Made by a program: the position numbers and the translations under genes. Of a stretch of 64,000 bases of DNA, positions 10,126-20,879 are shown piece after piece (the stretch's first letter is position 1; every line of letters begins with the position of its first letter). Where the stretch lies: the NCBI RefSeq assembly GCF_002099425.1, contig NW_018344216.1:58501-122500 (forward strand), in the 5' to 3' direction. The DNA is from Phascolarctos cinereus (Eukaryota > Chordata > Mammalia > Diprotodontia > Phascolarctidae). A model generated the notes under the pieces. The model was not told the DNA's origin and made no database searches. It worked only from the letters and a program-made list of their open reading frames with translations.

Positions 10126-10715
10126 TGAAAGAAATTATTATTTTTCTCTTATATTAATAACCAATTATTAATTGAGATGAAAGTCTTCATTTTCTTTTTT
10201 CCTCATTCAGAAGGTTATTTAGCCAGTCTCTGAAGGACATTGCTGAGAGATGAGATTGCCCAAATTCTGGGGGTCCTTGCTTTTCAGTCTTGGGTGGGAC
10301 CCTGCCCGACTAGAAAACCTTAGAAAGAGAATCTAATCTAAATGAATTCCAGCCCATTGTGTTCTACTGAGGCAGACTTGGGTGGAGGCAGATCCCTTTG
10401 TCTAGATTGCCTGAGGTGGGGTTGGTCTGGGTAGAGATGAGTAAGAGTCATGTCCCTCAGCCCTTCATTAAAACAGGCCCACCTCTTATTATAATATTCA
10501 TTCTCATTAATTGTTAACCAATCAGAATTGATTTCTGCCTGTTGAGAATACCCCCTCTTCCAAGGTTATATAAGCACTGAGAGACCTCCATGATCTTTGG
10601 TTTATAAGAGAAAGCCAAATGACTGTCATTTTATTAATTATCTGCTAGCCATAATTAATAAAATTGATTATTAATTATTTAGAAATTTTGTCTCCCAGAC
10701 TTTCTATATGCCACA
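10126..10715 (+). mobile_element. Solitary LTR fossil of an endogenous retrovirus-like element
   Basis: About 590 bp from a TG start to a CA end. It holds a CCAATCAGAATTG block, a TATATAAGC box at about 10566, and AATAAA near the 3' side. The same blocks recur in order at 42609-43636, which shows a dispersed LTR-like family. No internal region is attached. Family not determined; old. Confidence 0.6.
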
Positions 10716-10729
10716 AAGCTAGGCAGGCA

Positions 10730-10990
10730 ATAGGTAGCAATCATTTATTAAGCACTTGCTTTGTGCCTGGTTCTGTGCCAAGTGGTGGGGACATAAATAC
10801 AAAGCAAAAAGACCCTGCTCACAAGGAATTTACATTCTAAAAGGGGAAGACAACATAAAAGAAGTAAAAAAAAGAGTGAGGGGGAAGGTGCCCAGAAGGG
10901 CGTGTTGAATTCTTGAAAATCAGAAGCAGAGCCTAGAGAGGAATTTAGGATGGCTAGCCTGGGCTCTTCCCCATAATGGAGGCCCCAGGA
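10730..10990 (-). mobile_element. L2 3' part
   Basis: Antisense L2 signature: CATTTATTAAGCACTTGCTT, AATTTACATTCTAAAAGGGG. Confidence 0.75.
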
Positions 10991-11455
10991 CAAACTCACC
11001 AATGGGAGAAAAGAGCCAGTCAAAGAAGTCAATAGATGATCCTAGAATACAACATTCCTTTCATGACCCAACTCTAAGGCAAAACCCCCTTACAGGTTGT
11101 GCTTTATTCTGCCCCTGCCTTGAGTCTCCATTTAGCCAACCATTAAAGATTTTAATTTGCTTATTATAGACCTCCTGTCTGCCCACACTATGGGAGTGGT
11201 GATTATAACAATTATTCAAACTAATTAACCAAAAATACATGCTGCAGATTGAAGTCCCCTTTTGCTCTGGTTGGTCAGGTTGCCAACAACAGTGCACCCT
11301 CAAGCAGACCTGTTTCCAGCTAGCCTCAGGCCACCTTTCTTCAATCCTTTCACTGAGGCCTATCTAACATTTATATACCTCCAAAGGCTAGTGGAGTGAA
11401 GCGCCAGATAAGTATTGTGTACTCAGGAATGGTGGGTAGTTTTCTGCATTGTCAC
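10991..11455. other. No gene or clear repeat seen
   Basis: Apparently unique sequence between an L2 fragment and a CT microsatellite. Confidence 0.4.
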
Positions 11456-11520
11456 TCTGTCTCCCTCTCTCTCTCTCTCTCTTTCTCTCCCTCCCTCCCC
11501 TTTCTCTCCCTTTCTCCACC
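11456..11520. repeat. (CT)n-rich simple repeat
   Basis: Pyrimidine tract of CT and CCCT units, followed by A and T homopolymer runs to about 11582. Confidence 0.9.
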
Positions 11521-11794
11521 TCTTCCTTCTTATCACAATACATTTTAAAAAAAAAATGTGCAGTTTTGTTTTTTTTTTTTTCACACAGAAGTCACTTTCC
11601 AGTGGAGGCCTGGGGAGATTCTCTTATTCCAAAACATCATGAGACATGGAGATGAGTTAATGCTCCCAAGGATTATATGACCCTGCCCCACAGCATTCTG
11701 CAAATCTCAGAAGAGGTTCCTGACAGATGAAAGGGCAGGAGGTTTTTGTTAAAGAGGAACTTCAGAGATCCGAATCATGGAGCTAGTCAGTCAG

Positions 11795-11860
11795 CAGTCA
11801 ACTAGAATTTGTCAACTACGTGCCTACTATGTTCCAGGCACTGTGCTAAGTAAGGGCTGA
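11795..11860 (-). mobile_element. L2 terminal fragment
   Basis: ACGTGCCTACTATGTTCCAG and GCACTGTGCTAAG. Confidence 0.65.
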
Positions 11861-12329
11861 ATGATTATGGGCAAAGGTGAGATCGATGATGTGATCATCC
11901 CTATTTAGTGTTGAAGTAAAACAAAGACGTAGGTCAGGGAAGTTGAGAAAGCTGATGACCTTTGTTTGAGGAAGCATCAACATGTATATGAAAGAGACTG
12001 CTCACTAGGGAGAAGATTGCTCTTCACTCCATCCTTACCCTTTCCCCAGCCCCAGGCTATCCTGGAACCCACCCTTGGACGAGAGGGGAATCGACAACTC
12101 TATCCTTCACAGTAAGCTGGAGGACTACCAGGCCTTACCATCTGCCCTGACACTGCATTCTAAGGTCCTCAAGGCCTTACTGTCTATCTGCCTTGTCTCT
12201 ATGCCCTGCTGTCCCCAGAATTTTCATCTGACCCACTTACATAGCCTAAGTACCTCTGGGTCTTATTATCTACCCCAGTACTCTGTCTTTATGAATCCTG
12301 ACCTTTCCATCTGCCCTGCAGCTAACCTT
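11861..12329. other. No gene seen; possible L2 body sequence
   Basis: The pyrimidine-rich 3' half (from about 12110) is in phase with the L2 end that follows and may be diverged L2 3' UTR. An open frame of 114 codons at 12075-12419 has no recognisable domain. Confidence 0.35.
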
Positions 12330-12480
12330 TATGTTGTCTCTCCCAATAAGTGTGTGAGCTCCTTGAGAGCAGGGACTGTCTTGGTTTTTCTATGCATATC
12401 GCCATATATGTATATATGAAATTAGCACATTGTTTGGCATATAGAAAGCTTTTAATAAATATCTTTTTATTCATTCATTA
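12330..12480 (+). mobile_element. L2 3' end
   Basis: GTGTGAGCTCCTTGAGAGCA, then TTTAATAAATATC and an ATTCATTCATT tail. Confidence 0.8.
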
Positions 12481-12724
12481 TTTCATTTATGCATTTGGAC
12501 GGGTACTGGGGTGAAGAGGAAAACTATGAACAAGATTAAACTGCTTGAGAAAGGATGGAGAGTGAAATCTGGAAGCTTATAGAGATTATAGCATCAGGGA
12601 TTGGTACAGTTTATTATATCTGCATGAAGTGAACCTCAAAGCAGAAGTTACTGAGTAATGGGGACAGAAGGAGGGTTTAGAAATAGTAGTATAGTAAGAA
12701 GTAGTGAGGAGGAAGGAAAATAAT

Positions 12725-12845
12725 AATAACTGATATATAGAGCTTCAAAGGTCACAAAATATTTTTATAATATGATGAAATAGTCATTATTATCCCTGTT
12801 TTACATATGAGGATATTGAGTTAAATGACTTATGTAGGGTCACAT
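12725..12845 (-). mobile_element. MIR, left part, split by Mar1
   Basis: Antisense MIR (TTATTATCCCTGTTTTACAT) that resumes after the Mar1 insertion at 13118-13190. Confidence 0.8.
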
Positions 12846-13105
12846 GTTGTTGTTCAGTTGTTTCAGTCAGGTCTGACTCTTTGTGAACCTGTTTGGGGTT
12901 TTCTTGGCAAAGACACTAGATTGGTTTGCCATTTCCTTCTCTAGCTCATTTTACAGATGGGAAAACTGAGGCAAACAGGGTCAAGTGCCTTGTCCAGGGT
13001 CACACAGCTAGTAAGTGTATGAGACCAGATTTGAACTCAGGAAGATGAGTCTTCCTGACTCCAAGCCTGGCTCTCTATCCTCTGGACCACCTGGCTGCCT
13101 CACTC
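12846..13105 (-). mobile_element. Mar1-type CORE-SINE (RTE/BovB-like tail)
   Basis: Antisense 260-bp SINE: the tail side begins GTTGTTGTTCAGTTGTTTC, the middle holds TTTTCTTGGCAAAGACACTA, the head side ends in tRNA-like CACCTGGCTGCCTC. Target duplications GTAGGGTCACAT (12834-12845) and GTAGGGTAACAT (13106-13117). Confidence 0.92.
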
Positions 13106-13117
13106 GTAGGGTAACAT

Positions 13118-13190
13118 ACCTAATGTCAGATGTAGAATGTGAATCCACGTCTTCTTGATTCCAAGTCTGTCACTTCATCATTTAGAGCTA
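13118..13190 (-). mobile_element. MIR, right part
   Basis: Continuation of the MIR interrupted by Mar1 (AATGTGAATCCACGTCTTCT). Confidence 0.65.
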
Positions 13191-13359
13191 CCACTATCTA
13201 TCCTATCCACTAACATGATGGTCTCCAAAGTCGGAACTCAAAGCCCAGTGGGAGGACTGTGGCCTGAGACGTGTGATCAGCCTATCAGAGAATGGGAAGC
13301 TCTTTTAAATCCCACTCTCAGTGGTATAGCCAATCATGGGACTTGTCTACAACACAATC

Positions 13360-13960
13360 ACACTTATCCTTCACCCATTATCCCCGAAAATGCCATCACA
13401 CTTAGTTCTTCCACTATCCCTTCCACTATTCCATTACTGCTAAACTCCCCTATTTCTGTTGAAGGCACCACCACCCCCCTTTTTTTTTAACCAGGTTTGC
13501 TTGATGTCATTCTCAACCTCTCACTTTCTCTCACCTCACATAGGTAAGCAGTTACCAAATCTTTCCTTCTGTCTCCACAACCTCTGTTGCAGCTGTTCCC
13601 TTCTCTCCATTCCCACAACCATGATCCTGGATCACTCCCTCATCTCTTGCATAGAAACCCTCCTAGTTGGTCTCCTTGCTTCAAGTCACCCTTTACTACA
13701 ATCCACCTTTACATAGCTGCCAAAGTGATTGTCTCAAGGTGCAAGTCTGATTATGTCGCCCATTCCAGTGGTGACCTATTACCTCTAGGGTCAAATATAA
13801 ACTCCGCTGTTTGTCACGTACAGCCCTTCAAACCTGTCCCCAACCTACCTTTCTATACCAACTATACACCACTTTTTTTCCCCCCTGTATTCTACAATAC
13901 AACCAAACCAGTCCTCTTGGTACTCCTCAAACTCATACCAAAATGTAACCAACACTTCCA
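13360..13960 (+). mobile_element. L2, 3' coding end and UTR
   Basis: L2 motifs such as TGATTATGTCGCCCATTCC, CTATTACCTCTAGGGTCAAA, CAGCCCTTCAAACCTGTCCC. No intact frame of LINE length. Confidence 0.75.
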
Positions 13961-13971
13961 CATACATAGAT

Positions 13972-14184
13972 TTGTTGTTGTGCACTCATTCCCAACTCTT
14001 CATGACCCCATGGACCATACTGTCCAAGAAGTTTTCTTGGCAAAGATACTGGAGTAGTTTGCTGTTTCCTTCTCCAGTGGATTAAGGCAAACAGAGGTTA
14101 AGAGACTTGCCCAGTGTTGCACAGATAAGATTTGAATCAGATCTTCCTGACTCCAGGACTAGAGCTCTATCCACTGAGCTACCC
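13972..14184 (-). mobile_element. Mar1-type SINE, variant RTE/BovB-like tail
   Basis: Antisense. It has TTGTTGTTGTGCACTCATTC and CATGACCCCATGGACCATAC where other Mar1 copies here have CATTTGGGGTTTTC. Head side ends ATCCACTGAGCTACCC. Confidence 0.85.
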
Positions 14185-14640
14185 AAGATAAGATACCATT
14201 CACTAATCAGAACCTTGTAGAGAAAGAGGAATAGATTTCTAATGAAAACTTTCTGCTGACTTGAAAGCAGAGTCAATTCTCTTTTGCTGTTCCTGCGTCG
14301 TCTATAGTGAATATCTATATTCTGCTAAAAAGCTGCTATGTTCACTGACTGTTAAGCCCTATTATTTGATCACTGTATCTTTCAATAAAAAGAAAATAAT
14401 TCACCTGCTTGGCTAGCTACAATGATTAAATTAACTAAATAATCAATTACTAACAAACAATTATTACTTACACATCTACCCAGTCCTCCAGTATAGAGAT
14501 TTTTTAAAATGATGGAGTGAGTCAATCACATTGCTCTGATGAAAAAATATTAGTAACAGTCTTAGTGAGAGAATAAGACAATAAGCACTTCTAAGTGAAA
14601 TTTAAAACGTTTGAAAGCTATTTAGTTCATCTTTATCTCA
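14185..14640. other. No gene or clear repeat seen
   Basis: Very AT-rich. The AATAAA-containing block at 14370-14450 loosely resembles the 3' part of the LTR at 10126-10715, too weakly to call. Confidence 0.35.
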
Positions 14641-14800
14641 TCCTTTTTATTTTTTATTATTGTTTGTAATAATTCTATTGTTGTCTATTATTATATATTT
14701 CTATTATTATTTATTATTGTATTATTTCCATTGTTGCTTATTATTTTATTATTGTCTATATTGTTACAATCTACATATATACATATATAATATTAGTGCA
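14641..14800. repeat. AT-rich low-complexity tract
   Basis: Repeated TATTATT and TTATTGT words over about 160 bp. Confidence 0.8.
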
Positions 14801-15990
14801 GTTAGTATGTTATACAATTTATTAATAAATATGTCTGACATTCTGTGGGTTCACATTCCCACCTTGTACTGGACTAGTAATGGGCAATGATTCCTTCTGG
14901 CCTCAGTTTCTAAAGATAACTCGAGAGGATTGTGGCTCATATTCCTGTTGTTTATGAGCACCCATCCAGTGTGTTCCCCAATATCAATCAACCAGTTGAC
15001 ATTAATTAGCTTTTGCAAAGGAAGGGCTATTTACTGAAATGGTATAGCAAGAACAGAAGTTCCAAAACCATCTCCAGACTGGGATACACTCTCCCCTTGA
15101 ATACACAAAGTCCTTTGGGAAAGTGGGCTCAAAATTGAAGTAGTGGATACAAAAACAACAACAACACCATCAAAAACCCTTCTCCAGAATAAAGGTTCAT
15201 TCTCTTCCCTGCCCAGCCTCAAGGTACCTGGAAAGAGTAAACTCACTCTTAAAATGCAAAAGCAGTGAGGCATTTATATGGAGACTGTGTGGGACCAGCA
15301 GATACTTTGAGACTGCTAGCCTTAGAAGATCCTTTTCTTCCTTTTAGGACTTCCCACCAAGCTTACCACTACTGGGCATTACTTCAGGACAGTTACTCTC
15401 TTGATAAACTGGGCTGACTCTTCATCAGACTCAGTTACTGCTGCTCCTTTATTCTACTGGTCTCTTGTATAGTCTCCAGTTCCAGAGGGGAGTTCTGATG
15501 GCTCACAGTGTCAGAACCTGGTAAATTCCATCTCTGGTTACTCATTCATCTAAGACCAGGAAAGAATAGACCCAAAAGAAACAAAGGCTCTGTATGTTCA
15601 CAGACTCATGGCAGTCAGGTAGAGAGACAGATAAAGCAATTGCCATCTCTTTCTCCATTGAGCAGCACTTAGAGGTTCTTGCCTTCCTGACCACTAGAAA
15701 AGAAAAAAAGGAAAGAAGAAGAGGTATGTGCATCCTCTTATATGTACACTGAGTTCTGGCCTCCAGAGTTCTCAGTATTTCTTACTCTAAAGGCAATTAG
15801 AAGACTTTTCACCACCAAACTGCAGGAACCTCTAAGTCATGGCTGAATCCAGATTCTAAAGTTCCATGTCTTGTATTTTTGCACATACTTTCAAGACTGA
15901 GCCTTTATTGGCCAGAGCCTTAATTACACATACATATGACTCCCTGCTCAATTTTTTTTTCAGTTAGTAGGGGTGCATGAGCTAAAAATT
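14801..15990. other. No gene or assignable repeat
   Basis: About 1.2 kb without a family I can name. Short open frames on both strands have no recognisable domain. Confidence 0.35.
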
Positions 15991-15994
15991 TGAA

Positions 15995-16245
15995 AACTCC
16001 AATGGTAGAGCACTGAACTTGGATTTGAGAAGACCTGGTTCAAATCATGCCTTGGGCACTTGCTACTGTTATGACCATGGGCTAGTCACTTCAGTTCTCT
16101 CTGAGCCTCAGCTTCCTCACCTATAAAATGGAGATAATAACACCTGCCATACCTACCTCAAAGGGTTCAAAAGATACAGTGTATGTAAAGTGATTTGCAA
16201 AATTCAAAACATTCTGTAAAGTTCCACAATTGTTATCATTTTATC
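15995..16245 (+). mobile_element. MIR, near full length
   Basis: TGGTAGAGCACTGAACTTGG, CTCAGCTTCCTCACCTATAA, AATGGAGATAATAACACCTG, and an ATTGTTATCATT end. Confidence 0.9.
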
Positions 16246-16279
16246 CTGTGTAGTAATGGAAAACAATACTCGGTGATTC

Positions 16280-16650
16280 AGGGCAATCTCTCAATTAATT
16301 AATAAGCACTGATTAAGTACATTCCATGTAGCAGACACTGTACCATATATCTGAGACATCAATACAAAGAATGAGGCAAGCTGTGTTGCCAAGGAGCTCA
16401 CATTCTAATGGGCAAGGCAACAGGTACATATATAAGTATATCCAGAAGAGTAAATATAAGGTATTTAAATACAAGGAAGTTATGGAGGGGAGGAAAGGTT
16501 CCAGCAACTGGGAGGATGGTGTGTCTTATTGTAGAAGATGGTAGTTGATATGTGTCTTAAAGGAAGAGAGGGATTCCATGGGGTGGAGGTGAGGAGGGGG
16601 TGTATTTTAGGCACAGAGGATGGCCAATAAAAAGCACAAAGATGAAAAAT
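16280..16650 (-). mobile_element. L2, interrupted by an L1-derived insert
   Basis: Antisense L2: TTAATAAGCACTGATTAAGT, GGAGCTCACATTCTAATGGG, and further upstream L2 sequence. It resumes at 16899-17000 (GGGGAGTAATGTTATTAATA). Confidence 0.75.
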
Positions 16651-16881
16651 ATACAGAAGTCTATCCTGCTCTACAGGAAAATAGAAGGGGAAGGGGATGA
16701 GAGAAGGGAGGGGGGAGAGATAGAAGAGAAGGCAGACCAGGGGAAGGGGTATTCAGAATGCATGCCATCTTGGGGTGGGGGGAGGGGTGAGAAATTTGGA
16801 ACTCAAAAACTTGTGGAAGTGAATATTGAAAACTAAAAATAAATAAATTTATCTTAAAAAATAAAAAAAAATTTTAAAAAG
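16651..16881 (+). mobile_element. Composite L1-derived insertion
   Basis: Flanked by perfect 17-bp target duplications GCACAAAGATGAAAAAT (16634-16650 and 16882-16898). The left half (CTACAGGAAAATAGAAGGGG) resembles L1 spacer sequence. The right half is an L1 3' end (AATTTGGAACTCAAAAAC then an A-rich tail). It is far shorter than an L1. Confidence 0.8.
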
Positions 16882-16898
16882 GCACAAAGATGAAAAAT

Positions 16899-17000
16899 GA
16901 AGAGTCAGGTATGAAGAACAGAGAGAAGGCTGTTCCTTTAGCTGGATCACAGAGTATGAGAAGGGGAGTAATGTTATTAATATAGGTAGCAAAGGACTGT
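16899..17000 (-). mobile_element. L2, continuation
   Basis: Resumes the L2 split by the insertion at 16651-16881. Confidence 0.6.
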
Positions 17001-17320
17001 CCCCCACGTGTAGTGTGTTTGGCTGGCAAGCAGAATAGACTAGCCCCCTCCCTCTTTACCCTTCTCCAGAGGAGACTTTATTCCCTGCCAGAAGGGAAAG
17101 CAGGAAGTTGGGACTGGAAGCCATTCTGCTCTCATCAGAGAGAGTAGGTACTGGTCTACAAATATATCTATCTACTTCTTTAAATATGGCGGGTCTAAGG
17201 GATGCAATCAGGTTCAAGCTAACTTCTGATCACTCTTTCATTATTGTGGAAAGGAGGACCTCAAGCTCTATATCTAAGACGACTCCTTTCCCACCCAATA
17301 CCACCAGTTCCACAATGAAC
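17001..17320. other. No gene or clear repeat seen
   Basis: Unassigned sequence immediately before a Mar1 insertion. Confidence 0.4.
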
Positions 17321-17555
17321 TATTGTTGCTCAGTCATTTCAGTCATGTATACTCTTCATGACCCCATTTGGGGTTTTCTTGGCAATTTCTTGCCATTTCC
17401 TTCTGCAGGTTCATTTTACAGATGGAGAAACTGAGACAAACAGGGTTAAGTGACTTGCTCAGGGTCACACACCTATTAAGTATCTGAGACCTGATTTGAA
17501 TTCAGGTCTTGTTGAGTCCAAGCCCAGTGCTCTATCCACTGCCCTACCTAGCTGC
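17321..17555 (-). mobile_element. Mar1-type CORE-SINE
   Basis: Antisense Mar1 (TTGTTGCTCAGTCATTTCAG to GCCCTACCTAGCTGC) with target duplications TCCACAATGAAC at 17309-17320 and 17556-17567. Confidence 0.92.
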
Positions 17556-17727
17556 TCCACAATGAACATGTACAGCCCTTATTAAAGAAAACCCATTTAT
17601 ACATATCAGTAGCAAAACAGAAATCAGAGAAAGTTTGTATAGATACACAAGACAATACAGAATGTATGTTCCAGACAATGCAGAGTGAAGCAACTCCCCA
17701 TTGGACAAGAGGTAACTCAGCTCAGCT

Positions 17728-17880
17728 GAGAGAGAGACAGAGACAGAGACAGAGAGACAGAGAGAAAGAGAGAGAGACAGAGACAGAAACAGAGAGAGAC
17801 AGAGACAGAGACAGAGACAGAGAGAAAGAGACAGAGACAGAAACAGACAGAGAGAGACAGAGACAGACAGAGAGAGAGCT
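17728..17880. repeat. (GAGACA)n/(GAGA)n microsatellite
   Basis: Interrupted array of AGAGACAG units over about 150 bp. Confidence 0.95.
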
Positions 17881-18182
17881 CAATTTCACCCAAGGGGAAG
17901 TTCTCTGAAGTCCTTAGTGTAGCAAGCAGGGAATAGGGACATGTTGGAGACTGCTAGTTCCTATCAAGTTGACTTTTTCCCAGAGTCTCTTCCTTCAGCA
18001 CATGGGGTTGGCATCTTTCATCTTCCCTCTGGAAGCTGGAAGCCAGAAGTGCCCAAAGCAACTCAAAGCTTGAAGAGACCTCAAAGACAGCTTAGGAGAG
18101 TGAAGCTCTCCTGATCTCACTGATTCTGCCTGCCTCTTACACAGAGCACAGCATTTATCTCCCGTACCCAAAGAGTCCCATA
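17881..18182. other. No gene or clear repeat seen
   Basis: Unassigned sequence between the microsatellite and the first copy of a direct repeat. Confidence 0.4.
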
Positions 18183-18402
18183 GCAATGGACTTTGGAACT
18201 GGGATTACATATATGTTATTAATAATGAGATTGGAAAGATAGATCGGGGCAGAGTAGGTTCTGTCTCTGCATATAGAAGCCTTTCACTGACTTGGTTCCT
18301 GCCTATTTGCATGTTAACTGATAAAAAGAGAGCTGAAATGTGTTTTTCTAAGGTGGCTTACTGGCATGAGGTCAAGTAGGTTCTACCCCCATTTATAGTA
18401 GT
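18183..18402 (+). repeat. Unassigned direct repeat, copy 1
   Basis: Matches 19624-19825 in the same orientation. Shared blocks: TATGTTATTAATAATGAGATT, CTAAGGTGGCTTA, GGTCAAGTAGGTTCTA. Family unknown; the strand label is arbitrary. Confidence 0.75.
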
Positions 18403-19429
18403 GGACTAAAGGGAGAGAAGATCTTGAAACCTGTTCCTTGAAAAAAAAAAAAAACCAGGATTGGAAGCAATCATCCACATAGGTAGGATGGTAATGACTT
18501 TACTTCTGGCCAGGATCCAGTGCTGCTGACTATGCTCTATTGTCTCTGCGCCAAATGGTCCCAGGCTGCTTTTGAGCCCATCAGCTGATTTTTTTGTTTG
18601 TTTCTACTTCTTTCCCCTTATCTCTTTCCTCATTGTCAAACTGTAAGCCATCACTTCTCCTAGCTCTGCCTGCCTCTAGTTATGCTCTCCAGACCCTTCT
18701 AATTTCCTATTCCTAATCTGCTGTGGGCTGGGAGCTCAGATAAACAAAGTTTGTTAGATTGTCGATGGAATAAGAGTTCAGAGGAAATGAGTTCTAAGGA
18801 AGGGCTTAAGGGGCTCACCTATTACTCAGGGACTTTGTAGTATCTATTTTGGCTGCTCTTTTGGGGGGTGGAGGGGGTTACTTCTAGATTTTCAGCTGTA
18901 TTCTAGATAATTAAAGTCACCAGATAAATGACCTCTGGAAAAGTAAACGATTACTCCACTATTTGAGGATAAATTCCAATTTGAACTCCATATTAAAATG
19001 TATTTATTTTAGAGGGTTGCCTGAAACAAATATTAACATTTCTAATAACCTTGATAAATATCAGAAATAGGAGGCAAAGGAATGGGACAAGAAAAGTCAA
19101 AGGGAGAATTAGTTTTCAGTTTCATTTAACAACCTTTAAAAGTTTATAGTGTTGTTGACTCTACCATGTGTGCCTGTGAATGGGGAAGAGACATGCAAGA
19201 AGTGTGGGTTTTATTACAAGCTTTTCTGAGTATGTTTTGGAGCATAGTCAGCCACTTACTGCTGAAGGGAAATATATTTTAAATATTTTGACTCTCTTAG
19301 TGAGATAGGCTTACTTTTTTCTAAGGAAAAAGAGATCATGGGATCAGGGAACTTGGAGATCACTCAGTCCACCACTCTTTTTTTAATCCATGACCTAACT
19401 AAACTCATTAATAAGACTTCAAAAGAAGT
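18403..19429. other. Spacer between the direct repeats, nothing recognised
   Basis: Apparently unique sequence with an A run at 18442-18455 and no domain-bearing frame. Confidence 0.4.
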
Positions 19430-19500
19430 ACAATGACTTGACCAAGGTCATATAGGTAATAAGTCTAAGAGGTAGGACTAGAACTCAGGTCCTCTTATAA
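19430..19500 (-). mobile_element. MIR fragment
   Basis: GACTTGACCAAGGTCATATA and GGACTAGAACTCAGGTC. Confidence 0.6.
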
Positions 19501-19623
19501 TTGTTTATTCCTTCTACAGTAAGAATGCAAGGGCCCAGAGATCATTTAAACTAGACTGCTCCAATTATCCACTCTCACCAATTTTCCCCTCATATAAGGT
19601 AGGGGAATGAGAAGAGAGTCTCA

Positions 19624-19825
19624 AAGCAATGGGCTTTGGGATTGGTGTTACATTTATGTTATTAATAATGAGATTAGAAGATAGGTTGGGGCAGAGTTCT
19701 ATTTCCACACATGACTTGGTCTCTACTTATTTGAATGCTAAAAGGTAATGGAGAGTTGAAACATGGTTTCCTAAGGTGGCTTATTGACATGGGGTCAAGT
19801 AGGTTCTATCCCCACATATGGCAGG
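19624..19825 (+). repeat. Unassigned direct repeat, copy 2
   Basis: Partner of 18183-18402, offset by about 1.44 kb, with scattered substitutions and small indels. Confidence 0.75.
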
Positions 19826-20066
19826 GATGCTGCCATCCATCCAGATTGGGGAATGAGGAGAGAGGTGGTAGCAGCTCTTAAGATGACTTCTCAGCTTTCC
19901 ACTTTTATAAAGGAAAAGTCTTATCTCTGATGTGTCATGGACATTCCCTCACTTTTGAAGGGTTCAAGACTTGTAATTGGTGGGAAAGCAAAGTTGTCTG
20001 TTACTTCTACTTCAGATTTAAACATTGGGATTTTTCAGCATTGTAACTGGTTGAGGAGGCTAGGTC

Positions 20067-20530
20067 ATTTAGCAAACATTTATTAAGCACTTCCTGTGTG
20101 TACCAGGCACTATGCTAAGTTCAGGGCCACAAAGAAAGGCCAAACTTGGTCTATATGTTCAAGGGCCTCACAGTCAAATAGGGGAGATGGTGTGTAATTA
20201 AGTATATACGGGATATATACAGAGTATATTGAAGGGAATATCAGACAGAAGGAAGGCACTACCAATTGGTAGGGAGGGAAGTTGCAGGGAAAGGACTCCT
20301 GAATAAGGTGGGATTTGAGTTGACTCGAAGGAAGCAAGGAAAGCTAAGAGGTTTTGATGATGGCGCAGAATATTCCAGGCATAGTGACAACCAAAGGGAA
20401 ACTATGGAGTCAGGAGGTCAGGGGATAGAGTGTTCTGTTTGAAGAACAGTAGTGAACCAGTACATTTGGATTGTATAATGGACAGAAGGAAGAAAATGTA
20501 AAAATACTGGAAGGGTGGGAAGAAAGGGAA
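20067..20530 (-). mobile_element. L2, long 3' portion
   Basis: Antisense L2: AACATTTATTAAGCACTTCC, CCAGGCACTATGCTAAG, AATATTCCAGGCATAGTG. Confidence 0.75.
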
Positions 20531-20613
20531 GTGAGGAGGGACCCTGACTGAAATGAGGGAACTTGCATTTTTAAACTAGACAGAAACAGACTTTCTACTT
20601 AAGAGTGAGGTCT

Positions 20614-20778
20614 CGGAGGCAGCTAGGTGGCGCAGTGGATAGAGCACCAACCCTGAATTCAGAAGGACCTGAGTTCAAATCTGGCCTCAGACACATAACA
20701 CTTATTAGCTGTGTGACCCTGGGCAGGACTTAACCCCACTGCCTAGCCAAAAAAACAAAACAAAACAAAATAAAACAA
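20614..20778 (+). mobile_element. Short tRNA-derived marsupial SINE
   Basis: GGAGGCAGCTAGGTGGCGCA head, AACACTTATTAGCTGTGTGA, AAAAC/AAAAT-rich tail. Perfect 13-bp target duplications AAGAGTGAGGTCT at 20601-20613 and 20779-20791. Confidence 0.95.
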
Positions 20779-20879
20779 AAGAGTGAGGTCTGATGACTAT
20801 CAAAGAATCCATATAGGGAACTTCACACAACAGTCTTTGAATTTCCCTAATGTTACATAAATTCATATCATGACTCCTG

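Noticed and set aside
14801-15990. Possible LTR or retroviral internal region
   Set aside because: Some phrases felt repeat-like, but I found no second copy in the window, no clear ends and no recognisable coding block.
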